DNA of 11,050 nucleotides from Campylobacterales bacterium (GCA_027080605.1 JALWRO010000276.1:1843-12892); one strand, 5' to 3'. Positions 1 to 6,757 are shown, numbered from the stretch's first letter. A program made the numbers and translations. Notes: generated by a model from the sequence alone, not told the origin.

Positions 1-3
1 ACA

Positions 4-1404
4 ATGACAAAGTCAATGATAAAAACTGTTGACAATTTTAATTCTGCATACGTTGATCAGCAGCAGAGAGGGAAAGGGATTGCTTTTGGAAAAAACAACT
101 ATTTTTTCGAATCTACCAAAAAAAGAAAAGAACTCTTTATCACTTTGAAGGACTACCGAAACAAATCGGACAATAACCAATTTTTCTCGTTTTTCAGGAA
201 AGGTGCAGAAAAAGAGGATTACAGTGATAATGATCTCATCATCTCTCTCAAAAAAGATATAAACGGCGACTATCATGCGCAGACAGGTAATTACATAGGG
301 CAGTTTGTCTGGGATGGTCTGACGATTGAGATCGGATCGAGATTCCAGGATCTCTTTTTGAAAAGAATGCTGAACGTGGCCAATAATGTTTATTTTGATG
401 ATGTTGATGTGGCCGGTGCAAAATCGAAAGAGTTAGATATTTCGAAATTTATCATCTATTATCTCTTCGTACAAAACCTTGAAAAGGCTTTTTTGCTTGG
501 TATCCCCAAAATATATAAGAGTGTGAATCGTCATGACATGAGACCCAAAGGAAAAATCGATATTCATAGATTCATTAAAAACGATATTCCCTTTAAAGGA
601 AAAGTCTCATCTCAAAGTCGAGACCAACAGGAGATACAGGAGATTATTGATACTCTGTATAAAGCTTTGAAAATTATAGAGAGCCATGAATTTAGCATCA
701 AAAACATTATGCACATCAAAACCCATCTCAAGCAGCATAAGAGTACCCGGTATGTGTCAAAGGGGACTATTAGTAAGGCTATGAGATCCAAAGCCTTGCA
801 AAACCCGATATATGCACAGTATAAAAAGGTATTGGAGTATGCAAAAATGGTGATCGAGGGAGATAATCTCGAGACCAGACAAGATGGTTCGAAAAAAACT
901 TATGGATTTTTGATCAATGTGGCTGAACTTTTTGAGGTCTATATTATCAAACTGCTGCAAAAAGAGTTCAGTGACTGGTATGTTGATTCTCATAAAATAC
1001 CACTGTATGAAGGACTCTTTTACAGCAGAAAAATCATTCCTGATATAGTTATGATGAAAAATAAAAGTGTATTGGTGTTTGACACGAAATACAAAAAAAT
1101 GACCATGCAAGGTAAAGATCAATATGGTTTGGGAGATGTGGATAGAAACGACTTTTTTCAGATAAATACCTACATGAGCTACTATCAAAATCAGGGATAT
1201 GATTTGAAGGCGGGAGGCCTGTTATATCCTATGGACAAATTTGATAAAACAAAATCTCATTCTGATCATTGGCTTGGAAATAGCCAGACAAAATTTGTTG
1301 TAGATGGGATAGATTTATCAAGTATTCATGACAATACCTCCCTGAGTGATATTGCACAATATGAAAAAAAATTCATTGCCAATGTGAAAAGTATGATGAG
1401 ATAA
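4..1404 (+). CDS. mcrC: McrC-family nuclease subunit of a McrBC-type modification-dependent restriction system
   Basis: Likely the endonuclease subunit that joins a McrB-type AAA+ GTPase to cut DNA carrying modified cytosines. The 466-residue protein has the McrC/DUF2357 layout: a beta-rich N-terminal half, a conserved RPKGKID stretch near residues 180-186, then a PD-(D/E)xK nuclease core. P346-D347, D360-T361-K362 and a following Q386-x3-Y390 match the catalytic pattern of the family. McrB is not in the window. The ATG lies three bases from the left edge and reads ATGA, which would fit a 4-base overlap with an upstream mcrB stop, but that cannot be seen; Met5 is another possible start. Codon use is AT-rich, with many Lys, Ile and Asn, unlike the next gene. 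The family call is firm; the modification recognised is unknown. Confidence 0.85.
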   Translation: MTKSMIKTVDNFNSAYVDQQQRGKGIAFGKNNYFFESTKKRKELFITLKDYRNKSDNNQFFSFFRKGAEKEDYSDNDLIISLKKDINGDYHAQTGNYIGQFVWDGLTIEIGSRFQDLFLKRMLNVANNVYFDDVDVAGAKSKELDISKFIIYYLFVQNLEKAFLLGIPKIYKSVNRHDMRPKGKIDIHRFIKNDIPFKGKVSSQSRDQQEIQEIIDTLYKALKIIESHEFSIKNIMHIKTHLKQHKSTRYVSKGTISKAMRSKALQNPIYAQYKKVLEYAKMVIEGDNLETRQDGSKKTYGFLINVAELFEVYIIKLLQKEFSDWYVDSHKIPLYEGLFYSRKIIPDIVMMKNKSVLVFDTKYKKMTMQGKDQYGLGDVDRNDFFQINTYMSYYQNQGYDLKAGGLLYPMDKFDKTKSHSDHWLGNSQTKFVVDGIDLSSIHDNTSLSDIAQYEKKFIANVKSMMR

Positions 1405-1427
1405 ATAAAACATAGAAAGACAGACCC

Positions 1428-2357
1428 ATGCCCTATAAACACGACTACGACAAAATCCTCACCCGCCTGACGATCATACTCTCTCGCATGAACGACGGGG
1501 AGGCGCTTTCGGTGACGGAGCTGGCAAAGGAGTTCAATGTCAGCGAGCGAACGATTCAGAGAGATTTCAACGAGCGGCTGATCCACTTCCCGATCTATCA
1601 GGCGGGGAAAAGTTGGAAGATGCAAAAAGGGTTTCGTCTCGAAAAGTCTGCTTCAATCGAAGATGCGGTGGTGCTGGACATTCTGGAGGGGCTTGTCGAC
1701 GGCAGCAGCGGGTTTTTCGCCAAAAGAGCCAAACGACTCCTTTCAAAACTCAAAAACGAGGAGTACAACCCCATCTACGCCAAACTGGATCTTGAAGATA
1801 TCAGTGACAGGCTTCATGAGATTCAGCAGCTTGAAAGTGCGATCAAATCAAAAAAACAGATCTCTTGTAACTATCTTATCGAAAGTTACATCAAAAAACT
1901 CGATCTAAAACCCCTGAAAATCGTCAACTATCAGGGCTTCTGGTATCTCATTGCACTCGATGCCAGAAACGATCTGCTCAAAAAATACTACCTCAAAAAT
2001 ATCTCGGAGATTAAGATACACGATGCGGCGTTTACCACCGATGCGAAGTTGGAAGATGCGCTTGAAAATGCGCTCTCCATCTGGTTTGAAAAGGACAGAG
2101 AACCTGTGACGGTCAAGCTTCGTATCGGTTCTGCTATCGCCAAATATTTCAAACGAAAACCGCTCTCCAAAGCGCAAAAGATTATCAACGATCAGGAAGA
2201 CGGCACACTGATTGTCACACTGCCCATCACACATGAAATGGAGATCATCCCGATTGTCAAGTACTGGATGCCGCATATCCGGATTCTGGAGCCGGAGTGG
2301 ATCGCCGAAAGGATCGACAGGGATGTACGGGAGTATCAAAAGAGGAAAGAGAAGTGA
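1428..2357 (+). CDS. WYL-domain transcriptional regulator with N-terminal helix-turn-helix
   Basis: A DNA-binding regulator of 309 residues. Residues about 5-60 form a DeoR/HTH_11-type winged helix, with the recognition region around 36-50 (NVSERTIQRDF). Residues about 140-205 form the WYL domain, and the name-giving W172-Y173-L174 is intact within GFWYLIALD. Residues about 225-305 fit the WCX C-terminal extension. Proteins of this shape (BrxR, CapW and relatives) are known to repress phage-defence operons and to respond to nucleic-acid or nucleotide ligands. The gene starts 23 bases after the mcrC stop on the same strand, so it is probably co-transcribed with it. A control role over the restriction genes is inference. 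No strong ribosome binding site is visible (AGAAAGACAGACCC before the ATG). Its base composition is clearly less AT-rich than that of both neighbours. Confidence 0.85.
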   Translation: MPYKHDYDKILTRLTIILSRMNDGEALSVTELAKEFNVSERTIQRDFNERLIHFPIYQAGKSWKMQKGFRLEKSASIEDAVVLDILEGLVDGSSGFFAKRAKRLLSKLKNEEYNPIYAKLDLEDISDRLHEIQQLESAIKSKKQISCNYLIESYIKKLDLKPLKIVNYQGFWYLIALDARNDLLKKYYLKNISEIKIHDAAFTTDAKLEDALENALSIWFEKDREPVTVKLRIGSAIAKYFKRKPLSKAQKIINDQEDGTLIVTLPITHEMEIIPIVKYWMPHIRILEPEWIAERIDRDVREYQKRKEK

Positions 2358-2392
2358 TACAGATACTTAGTCGTACATAAATCTCTTTATGA

Positions 2393-2398
2393 TATAAT
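2393..2398 (+). promoter_or_regulatory. -10 box for the MNT gene, placed for a leaderless transcript
   Basis: A perfect TATAAT ends seven bases before the ATG at 2405. A start point at the usual distance would fall on or next to the A of the start codon. No -35 match stands out, as is common in Campylobacterota, and no Shine-Dalgarno sequence lies between the box and the ATG. Confidence 0.5.
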
Positions 2399-2404
2399 CC
2401 TGAT

Positions 2405-2731
2405 ATGCAGCTTAAAAATAGATTAGATAAAAAAGATATTTTAGATTATATTACTGAGATAAAACCTATATTTCTACAAAAGGGTATTAGGATAGTTGGA
2501 CTTTTTGGTAGTTTTGCCAAAGAGGATGATAATATTTATAGCGATATAGATATAGCTATCAAAAAAAATAAAAATGCTTTTAAAAATAGTAATGTTTATG
2601 AATATTTTGAAATAATCAATGAAGTTAGATCTTCCATACAAAAAAAATTTGGAAGAAATGTAGATATTTTTGATATGGATAGTATATCTCCTTTTAAAGA
2701 AAGTATAAGTAAGGAACTTATAAATGTATAG
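2405..2731 (+). CDS. Minimal nucleotidyltransferase (MNT domain, MntA-like)
   Basis: A 108-residue protein of the DNA polymerase beta-like minimal nucleotidyltransferase family. The signature is clear: G35-S36 in GLFGSFAKE, then D47 and D49 in SDIDI, and a third acidic residue D87 in NVDIFD. Together these supply the metal and nucleotide site. In HEPN/MNT toxin-antitoxin pairs, such a protein silences a HEPN RNase partner by adding AMP to it. Length and motif spacing are typical and no key residue is missing. The gene is extremely AT-rich, and its own -10 box makes it look leaderless. Directly downstream, overlapping the stop, is a 23-codon frame where a HEPN gene would be expected. The family is certain; whether it acts as an antitoxin here, with no full partner in sight, is open. 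Confidence 0.85.
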   Translation: MQLKNRLDKKDILDYITEIKPIFLQKGIRIVGLFGSFAKEDDNIYSDIDIAIKKNKNAFKNSNVYEYFEIINEVRSSIQKKFGRNVDIFDMDSISPFKESISKELINV

Positions 2732-2795
2732 CAGAAAAGCTATCGATCGTATAAAGAATATGATTGAGAAGTATTATGAAGCAAATGTTTTATAA
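2724..2795 (+). pseudogene. Possible stub of a HEPN (HepT-like) partner gene
   Basis: An ATG at 2724 overlaps the MNT stop (2729-2731) by eight bases and opens a frame of 23 codons, MYSRKAIDRIKNMIEKYYEA followed by NVL and a stop. The overlap is the classic translational-coupling layout of MNT-HEPN pairs, and the helical, charged N-terminus resembles the start of HepT-like proteins. After the stop no frame continues it for a useful length. It could be the broken remains of a toxin gene, or a chance short frame. The resemblance is judged by eye only. Confidence 0.35.
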
Positions 2796-2917
2796 GTATA
2801 TTGATAAATATCATCCCATCTCTGGCGGGAGTGCGGTCATAAGTTAAAGCAACAGTTCCGAAAAAAACATTTCACTTTATGTCATTGGGAGAGGGGATAG
2901 AAATAAAAAAGAAGAAG
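2796..2917. other. Intergenic stretch, no gene recognised
   Basis: About 120 bases between the HEPN-like stub and the 3' end of the tRNA gene. It holds stop codons in all frames and a small inverted repeat (TGATA-AA-TATCA near 2803-2814). A purine-rich run just left of the tRNA would read as a U-rich tail of its transcript, but no proper terminator hairpin is visible. If an element once inserted at the tRNA, this is where scar sequence would lie. Confidence 0.4.
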
Positions 2918-3004
2918 TGGTACCTAGGGCCGGACTCGAACCGGCACGGCATCGCTGCCATCGGATTTTGAATCCGACGTGTCTACCAATTTCACCACCC
3001 AGGC
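2918..3004 (-). tRNA. tRNA-Leu (anticodon CAA)
   Basis: On the minus strand an 87-base class II tRNA reads from GCCTGGG to an encoded terminal CCA. The acceptor arms GCCTGGG and CCTAGGT pair with wobbles at the first and fifth pairs. The anticodon stem TCGGA/TCCGA closes the loop TTCAAAA, giving anticodon CAA (plus-strand 2968-2970). A long variable arm (TGGCAGCGATGCCGT region) marks it as leucine or serine type, and the T arm GCCGG-TTCGAGT-CCGGC is perfect. It reads UUG codons. Its 3' end faces the accessory genes to the left. Confidence 0.95.
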
Positions 3005-3011
3005 GTACCAT

Positions 3012-3050
3012 AAAAAAGGTTTGGTATTTTACTGAAAAAATACACAAACC
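3012..3050 (-). terminator. Rho-independent terminator of the HU gene
   Basis: Read on the minus strand, an imperfect hairpin (arms at 3018-3030 and 3035-3050, about 13 pairs with one bulged base: GGTTTG plus GTATTTT against their complements) is followed directly by six T (plus-strand A run 3012-3017). It begins nine bases past the HU stop and ends eight bases before the tRNA gene. Confidence 0.8.
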
Positions 3051-3058
3051 ATGCTGAA

Positions 3059-3340
3059 TTATTTGGAAGCTGCTACTGCTTCTTTCAGTTTTTTACCTAC
3101 TTTGAATTTAACCGCTTTTGTTGCAGGTACTTCAACGACTTTGTCCGTTCCCGGAACTCTTGCTGTTCTTGCTGCTCTGTCAGCTGTGGAAAAAGTACCG
3201 AAACCGATAAAACTGACAGTTTTGCCGTCTTTCAACGCCTCTTCGATTACTTCTAACGCCGCGTCGATGGTGGCTGTCGTGTCTTTTTTGGAGAGACCTG
3301 TTTTGTCGGAAATCGCTTGAATTAAATCAGCTTTTTTCAT
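3059..3340 (-). CDS. hup: HU-family histone-like DNA-binding protein
   Basis: A 93-residue nucleoid protein that binds and bends DNA as a dimer. It has the standard fold: N-terminal helices (MKKADLIQAISDKTGLSKK), then the saddle signature GFGTF at residues 46-50, then the arm that grips the minor groove. The intercalating proline is P63, in RVP where most HUs have RNP. The C-terminal KFKVGKKLKEAV is typical. A strong ribosome binding site (AGGAAGG, plus-strand 3347-3353) sits six bases before the ATG and fixes the start. A possible -10 on the minus strand is CATTAT at 3373-3378, with no good -35. The gene is followed by its own terminator, so it is probably monocistronic. It could be called hupB; the paralogue cannot be told from sequence alone. 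Confidence 0.95.
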   Translation of the reverse strand: MKKADLIQAISDKTGLSKKDTTATIDAALEVIEEALKDGKTVSFIGFGTFSTADRAARTARVPGTDKVVEVPATKAVKFKVGKKLKEAVAASK

Positions 3341-3421
3341 TTTTTACCTTCCTTTAAAATTTGAAATCAGCGATAATGTTACACTTTTTTTCTTAAAAAA
3401 ACAACATTTTGTCAAAAAAAT

Positions 3422-3448
3422 TACACATTTGCCTCCGATAGCCGATAT
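3422..3448 (+). promoter_or_regulatory. Candidate sigma28 (FliA) promoter of flgL
   Basis: TACACATT (3422-3429), exactly 11 bases, then GCCGATAT (3441-3448). The consensus is TAAAGTTT-N11-GCCGATAA, so the -10 matches 7 of 8 and the -35 matches 5 of 8 at the right spacing. No sigma54 GG-N10-GC element was seen nearby. Its position about 45 bases before the flgL start fits late flagellar control. Confidence 0.6.
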
Positions 3449-3482
3449 TTATCTCATGAAAGCTGCTTAAATGCAGGAAAAC

Positions 3483-3488
3483 AGGGAG
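3483..3488 (+). promoter_or_regulatory. Ribosome binding site deciding the flgL start
   Basis: AGGGAG lies six bases before the ATG at 3495. The in-frame ATG at 3471 has no such site, and it directly follows the stop of a five-codon frame (3456-3470). This favours 3495. Confidence 0.75.
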
Positions 3489-3494
3489 TTTACG

Positions 3495-5387
3495 ATGCGT
3501 GTCACCAGCCAATATCTCATGAACAACTTCAAGTCGGATCAGCAAAAGGTCAATCAGCAACTCAAACGTGTGACAGAACAGATATCTGCCGGCAAAAAGA
3601 TACAGCAGAGTCACGAAAATCCGGGCATCTACGATGATACGTTGCGTCTGGATGCACAGATCAACGATTTGCAAAGTGTGCAGCAGCGTGCCGGCAAGGC
3701 GAAAAATTTTACCACTGCTACGGATGACGCACTGCAGGACTTTACCGACTCTCTCAGAACATTTAAAAACCGTGTTCTCTCTGCGGTGAACGATGCCGTC
3801 AACAGTGACAACAGAGAAGCGATCGCACAGGAACTCGAAGAGGAAAAAGCGCATATGATGCGCCTTGCCAATACCCAGATTGGCGGGGAGTATCTCTTTT
3901 CCGGCTCCGCCACTTCCGTCAAGCCGATCGACGAAAACGGACACTATCAGGGAAACGGTAACAAGATCGAAGCGGTTATAGGTGAGGGGGTGCGTACGCC
4001 TTACAATATAGACGGTGTTTCCCTCTTTCTCGGCAGCAAAGAGAGTGTGCATAAGGAGATTTCGACCAATGTTCCGCTCAAAAACAGTGAAACCGGCGCC
4101 ATACTGACAAGCAGTGATACACTCAAAGATTTGACCGGCGGTGACGGTACGGTGACATTCAAACTCTCCGGCACCGGACACGACGGTACAGCGGTTAAAG
4201 AGAAGTTTGATATCAACACTTCAGAGACGATTGGCACCCTGTTAGATAAAATAGGAAGTGCTTACGGCAATACCGCCACGTCAACGAGTGTCAAAGTGGA
4301 ACTCAACGACGCCGGAAATATTGTCGTGACAGATATCAAAAACGGTAAAAGTCAGCTGGAGATGAAGTTGCAGGGATCGTTTGATGACGGCAGCGGTACT
4401 TCCAAAGACATTCCGTTTATCAAAAGCGATTACACCTATGCCGAAGCCGGAAACGATGACAGCGCTTATTTTGCGAAAAAAGGCTCCGTGCTGACTGGAA
4501 ATGTCACTTTGATGGCAGACGGCAAACTGGCGGACAATACCACCAAACTGAGTGAAATTGCCAACGGCACTGTAGACGGGAAAGCATTTATCATGAACCT
4601 GACGGATATCAACGGTGACAAGTACAGGGTCAATCTCAACCTTGATGACGACTCGACATTTAGCGTGACAGATGCGGCAAATACCACCACTACTTACAAT
4701 ATATACAGTGCTGACGGAACACAGACCAAAGCGGATGATATGACCGTGGGACAGTTGAACGATATCGTCTCGATGGTGACTTCTCATGAACTGCCTGCTA
4801 CGACAGACAGTGCGGCAGATTTTAACAATGCCATCGTGAAGGCAAGGGAAAAAGTCGGTGTCACTGTCAACCAGAGCGGCAAGATGGAGATACAGGATAA
4901 ATCACAGGATTTGAGTAAGATCGATTTTGCTATGTATGATTTGTATGCAGCAGATTTTTCTGTAACACAGCCGACGATCTCTTTCAATTCCAACAATGCC
5001 GTAACCACGCAAAAAGCGGAAATGGACTTCTTTACCCAGCTTGACGATGTGATCGATGCCGTACGTCAGGGAAGAACTTCCCTCTCTTCCGACAACGGAG
5101 ACCCGAGAAATATAGGAATGCAAAGCGCCCTCAACCAACTCGATCAGTTCGACAGCCACTTTAATACCCAACTCGCCAAAGTCGGCACCGTCGAAAAGTC
5201 TCTCACCCACGCCGAAGATCGCGCTATGACGATGGAAGTCAGCCTCAAAGAACTCAAATCCAGTCTGACAGACGTGGATATCGCCGAAGCCTATATGAAC
5301 CTCAATGAAATCTCTATGAGTTATCAGGCGATACTCTCTACCGTGACTAAGATCAACTCGTTAACGTTGTTGAATTACATGAAGTAA
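3495..5387 (+). CDS. flgL: Flagellar hook-filament junction protein FlgL (HAP3), enlarged
   Basis: FlgL forms the second junction ring between hook and flagellin filament and is exported by the flagellar type III system. From 3495 the protein has 630 residues starting MRVTSQYLMNN, the usual FlgL opening. The N-terminal D0/D1 coiled region covers about 1-140 and ends in the hallmark GGEYLFSG (YLFSG at 133-137). The C-terminal D1/D0 region covers about 510-630, with TDVDIAEAYMNLNE and the closing SLTLLNYMK, both typical of FlgL. Between them are nearly 370 residues rich in Thr, Asp, Gly and Asn that form surface domains. Enteric FlgL is near 317 residues; long forms are known in Campylobacterota. 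It stands alone without flgK, as scattered flagellar genes do in this phylum. A longer form from 3471 would add eight residues but lacks a ribosome site. Confidence 0.92.
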   Translation: MRVTSQYLMNNFKSDQQKVNQQLKRVTEQISAGKKIQQSHENPGIYDDTLRLDAQINDLQSVQQRAGKAKNFTTATDDALQDFTDSLRTFKNRVLSAVNDAVNSDNREAIAQELEEEKAHMMRLANTQIGGEYLFSGSATSVKPIDENGHYQGNGNKIEAVIGEGVRTPYNIDGVSLFLGSKESVHKEISTNVPLKNSETGAILTSSDTLKDLTGGDGTVTFKLSGTGHDGTAVKEKFDINTSETIGTLLDKIGSAYGNTATSTSVKVELNDAGNIVVTDIKNGKSQLEMKLQGSFDDGSGTSKDIPFIKSDYTYAEAGNDDSAYFAKKGSVLTGNVTLMADGKLADNTTKLSEIANGTVDGKAFIMNLTDINGDKYRVNLNLDDDSTFSVTDAANTTTTYNIYSADGTQTKADDMTVGQLNDIVSMVTSHELPATTDSAADFNNAIVKAREKVGVTVNQSGKMEIQDKSQDLSKIDFAMYDLYAADFSVTQPTISFNSNNAVTTQKAEMDFFTQLDDVIDAVRQGRTSLSSDNGDPRNIGMQSALNQLDQFDSHFNTQLAKVGTVEKSLTHAEDRAMTMEVSLKELKSSLTDVDIAEAYMNLNEISMSYQAILSTVTKINSLTLLNYMK

Positions 5388-5388
5388 G

Positions 5389-5412
5389 GGAGATAGGTAT
5401 TATCCCATCTCC
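5389..5412. terminator. Hairpin between the convergent flgL and zinc-ribbon genes
   Basis: GGAGATAGG and CCCATCTCC form a nine-pair stem (one A-C mismatch on the plus strand, a G-U wobble on the minus strand) around TATTAT. It starts two bases after the flgL stop and covers the stop of the opposing gene. T tracts on either side are weak, so it may only be a modest bidirectional terminator or a 3' stabiliser. Confidence 0.45.
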
Positions 5413-6578
5413 TGTTTCTGCCCGCATCGGTTGCAAAAGAGTGTATAACGGTAGATCTCATAACCGCATGCGGAGCAGGTTGTTTTGAGATTTTCGCCGC
5501 AGAAGGCGCAGTAAGTGTCTTTGTCTCCTCTTTTCGTGCCACAGTTGAAGCAGCATCCCCGTTTGACGTTGAGGACTTTGGTATCTTTTCTGGTGCGATT
5601 TTTGGCGTGGTTTTGTTGTACTTTGTGGATGATGATACCAAAGATGACCAGAAAGAGAAGTATTCCCAAAACATTTAAAACAATAATCATATTGTGTGAG
5701 GTGAAAAAGACGATCAGTTTTGCCAGAAATACCTTTGGAATGATGCTATAGATGAGTTGTATCAGTTCCACCAGTGCGTAGAGTGCCGCTGCGGCTGCGA
5801 CGTAGAATGAGAGTTGCGCGAAGATGTACTTCTTGCGTTTGGTTAAAAACCTGTACATTAAATAGAACAGGAGCCAGATGGGGAGGACAAATCCGAAGAC
5901 CTGCGCACTCATTTTAAGGCGGTAAAACTTCTCCTCTCTGGCGAAATTGTTTTGGATGGTATCGGCTGTTTTGTTCAGCAGCAGTGCGAAGTTTTGCAAA
6001 ACCGGGTAGTTCATGACATCGTTTTTTTGTGCAAGGAGATGTTTGATTTCACTCTCCTGTGTACGAAGAGCTGAGAGTTTTTTGAGGACGTCATCCGCAT
6101 GGGCGTGGAGGATTGACTTCTCTTTCGGCTGATTTCCGATCTTTTCGAGCAGCATGGCGGCGTACTCTTTGTCCAGTCTTCGGATCTGGGAAGCGATGCG
6201 GATCTTTTTTTGTCTCAGTGAAGCGATTTGGGAGATCTCCGATTGAATGTGAGGATGGTTGACGATCTTGTTATAGGCATTTTCCAGCTTGCGACACTCC
6301 GGGGCAGAGCCGAAACTTATGTTTGGATGGAGAAGTTTGCGTTTAGCAAAATCGGTCAGTTGCAATGGCGATGCATTCGCAAAATAGAGACACTGATAGC
6401 CATACTTTTGGTTCGGCGGTGTCGCCTGTCGAACGCTGCTGTTGACACCTGCTGCGATCAGCCACAGCGCTGTGAAAAAGAAGAGTGTCATCAGAAGTTT
6501 GGAGAAGGGTGTCAGTTCAGTCTGATTGATGGTGAAAAAGCTTTTTTTGAAATCCAGTAGCTGTTTAAGTGGTTGCAT
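5400..6578 (-). CDS. Four-helix membrane protein with cytoplasmic double zinc ribbon, function unknown
   Basis: I do not recognise this 392-residue protein. Hydrophobic segments lie at about 26-44, 226-243, 252-279 and 297-317. Positive residues (KK at 11-12, RFLTKRKK at 243-250, HKVQQNHAKNRTRK at 318-331) place both ends in the cytoplasm. The loop 45-225 is then periplasmic, with a charged, helical stretch at 110-185 that could form a coiled coil and two cysteines, C63 and C95, that could bond. The C-terminus has four CxxC pairs, C343/C346 with C357/C360 and C368/C371 with C382/C385, that is, two zinc ribbons. A clear AAAGGAG site (plus-strand 6584-6590) five bases before the ATG supports the start. 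It is convergent with flgL and divergent from ftsK. The shape suggests a sensor or scaffold, but that is inference. Confidence 0.8.
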   Translation of the reverse strand: MQPLKQLLDFKKSFFTINQTELTPFSKLLMTLFFFTALWLIAAGVNSSVRQATPPNQKYGYQCLYFANASPLQLTDFAKRKLLHPNISFGSAPECRKLENAYNKIVNHPHIQSEISQIASLRQKKIRIASQIRRLDKEYAAMLLEKIGNQPKEKSILHAHADDVLKKLSALRTQESEIKHLLAQKNDVMNYPVLQNFALLLNKTADTIQNNFAREEKFYRLKMSAQVFGFVLPIWLLFYLMYRFLTKRKKYIFAQLSFYVAAAAALYALVELIQLIYSIIPKVFLAKLIVFFTSHNMIIVLNVLGILLFLVIFGIIIHKVQQNHAKNRTRKDTKVLNVKRGCCFNCGTKRGDKDTYCAFCGENLKTTCSACGYEIYRYTLFCNRCGQKQEMG

Positions 6579-6628
6579 GTGCGCTCCTTTACCGAGATAT
6601 CGTCAAAAATGGATTGATATGCATACCA

Positions 6629-6640
6629 TATTATATAATA
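6629..6640. promoter_or_regulatory. Palindromic -10 region for the zinc-ribbon gene, usable on both strands
   Basis: TATTATATAATA is a perfect 12-base palindrome and gives TATAAT on the plus strand (6634-6639) and on the minus strand (6635 to 6630). The minus-strand box lies about 52 bases before the minus gene's ATG and is its best -10 candidate. On the plus strand it could feed ftsK from further upstream. Confidence 0.45.
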
Positions 6641-6695
6641 AACGACAAAAGTTTCTTACCTCTTTTTTCGCTGTAACCAAATAAAAATAGTTTTT

Positions 6696-6704
6696 TGCTA
6701 TAAT
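6696..6704 (+). promoter_or_regulatory. Extended -10 promoter of ftsK
   Basis: TGCTATAAT is a perfect extended -10 (TGnTATAAT). Transcription should begin near 6711. No -35 match is apparent 16-18 bases upstream, which an extended -10 does not need. Confidence 0.6.
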
Positions 6705-6714
6705 CTGCTAAAAA

Positions 6715-6729
6715 ATGAATACAAGGTAA
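6715..6729 (+). other. Four-codon frame that is probably the displaced start of ftsK
   Basis: ATG AAT ACA AGG TAA. Leaving out the single T at 6727 joins it in frame to ftsK, giving MNTRKIILRTVLFIV and then the known sequence. That is a well-formed start for an inner-membrane protein: positive residues, then a complete first membrane helix. As written, the frame ends after four codons. Confidence 0.5.
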
Positions 6730-6757
6730 AATTATTTTAAGAACTGTACTCTTTATT

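Noticed and set aside
2346..2388. AAAGAGA/TCTCTTT inverted arms at the end of the WYL gene
   Set aside because: The loop is 29 bases with little inner pairing and the tail is not T-rich, so it is not convincing as a terminator.
3051..3320. 89-codon plus-strand frame over the HU gene
   Set aside because: It is the exact antisense of HU, low in complexity (Ser, Thr, Ala, Val), and lacks a ribosome site.
3410..3415. TTGACA on the minus strand before the HU gene
   Set aside because: No -10-like hexamer follows at 16-18 bases; the nearest, CATTAT, is about 31 bases away.
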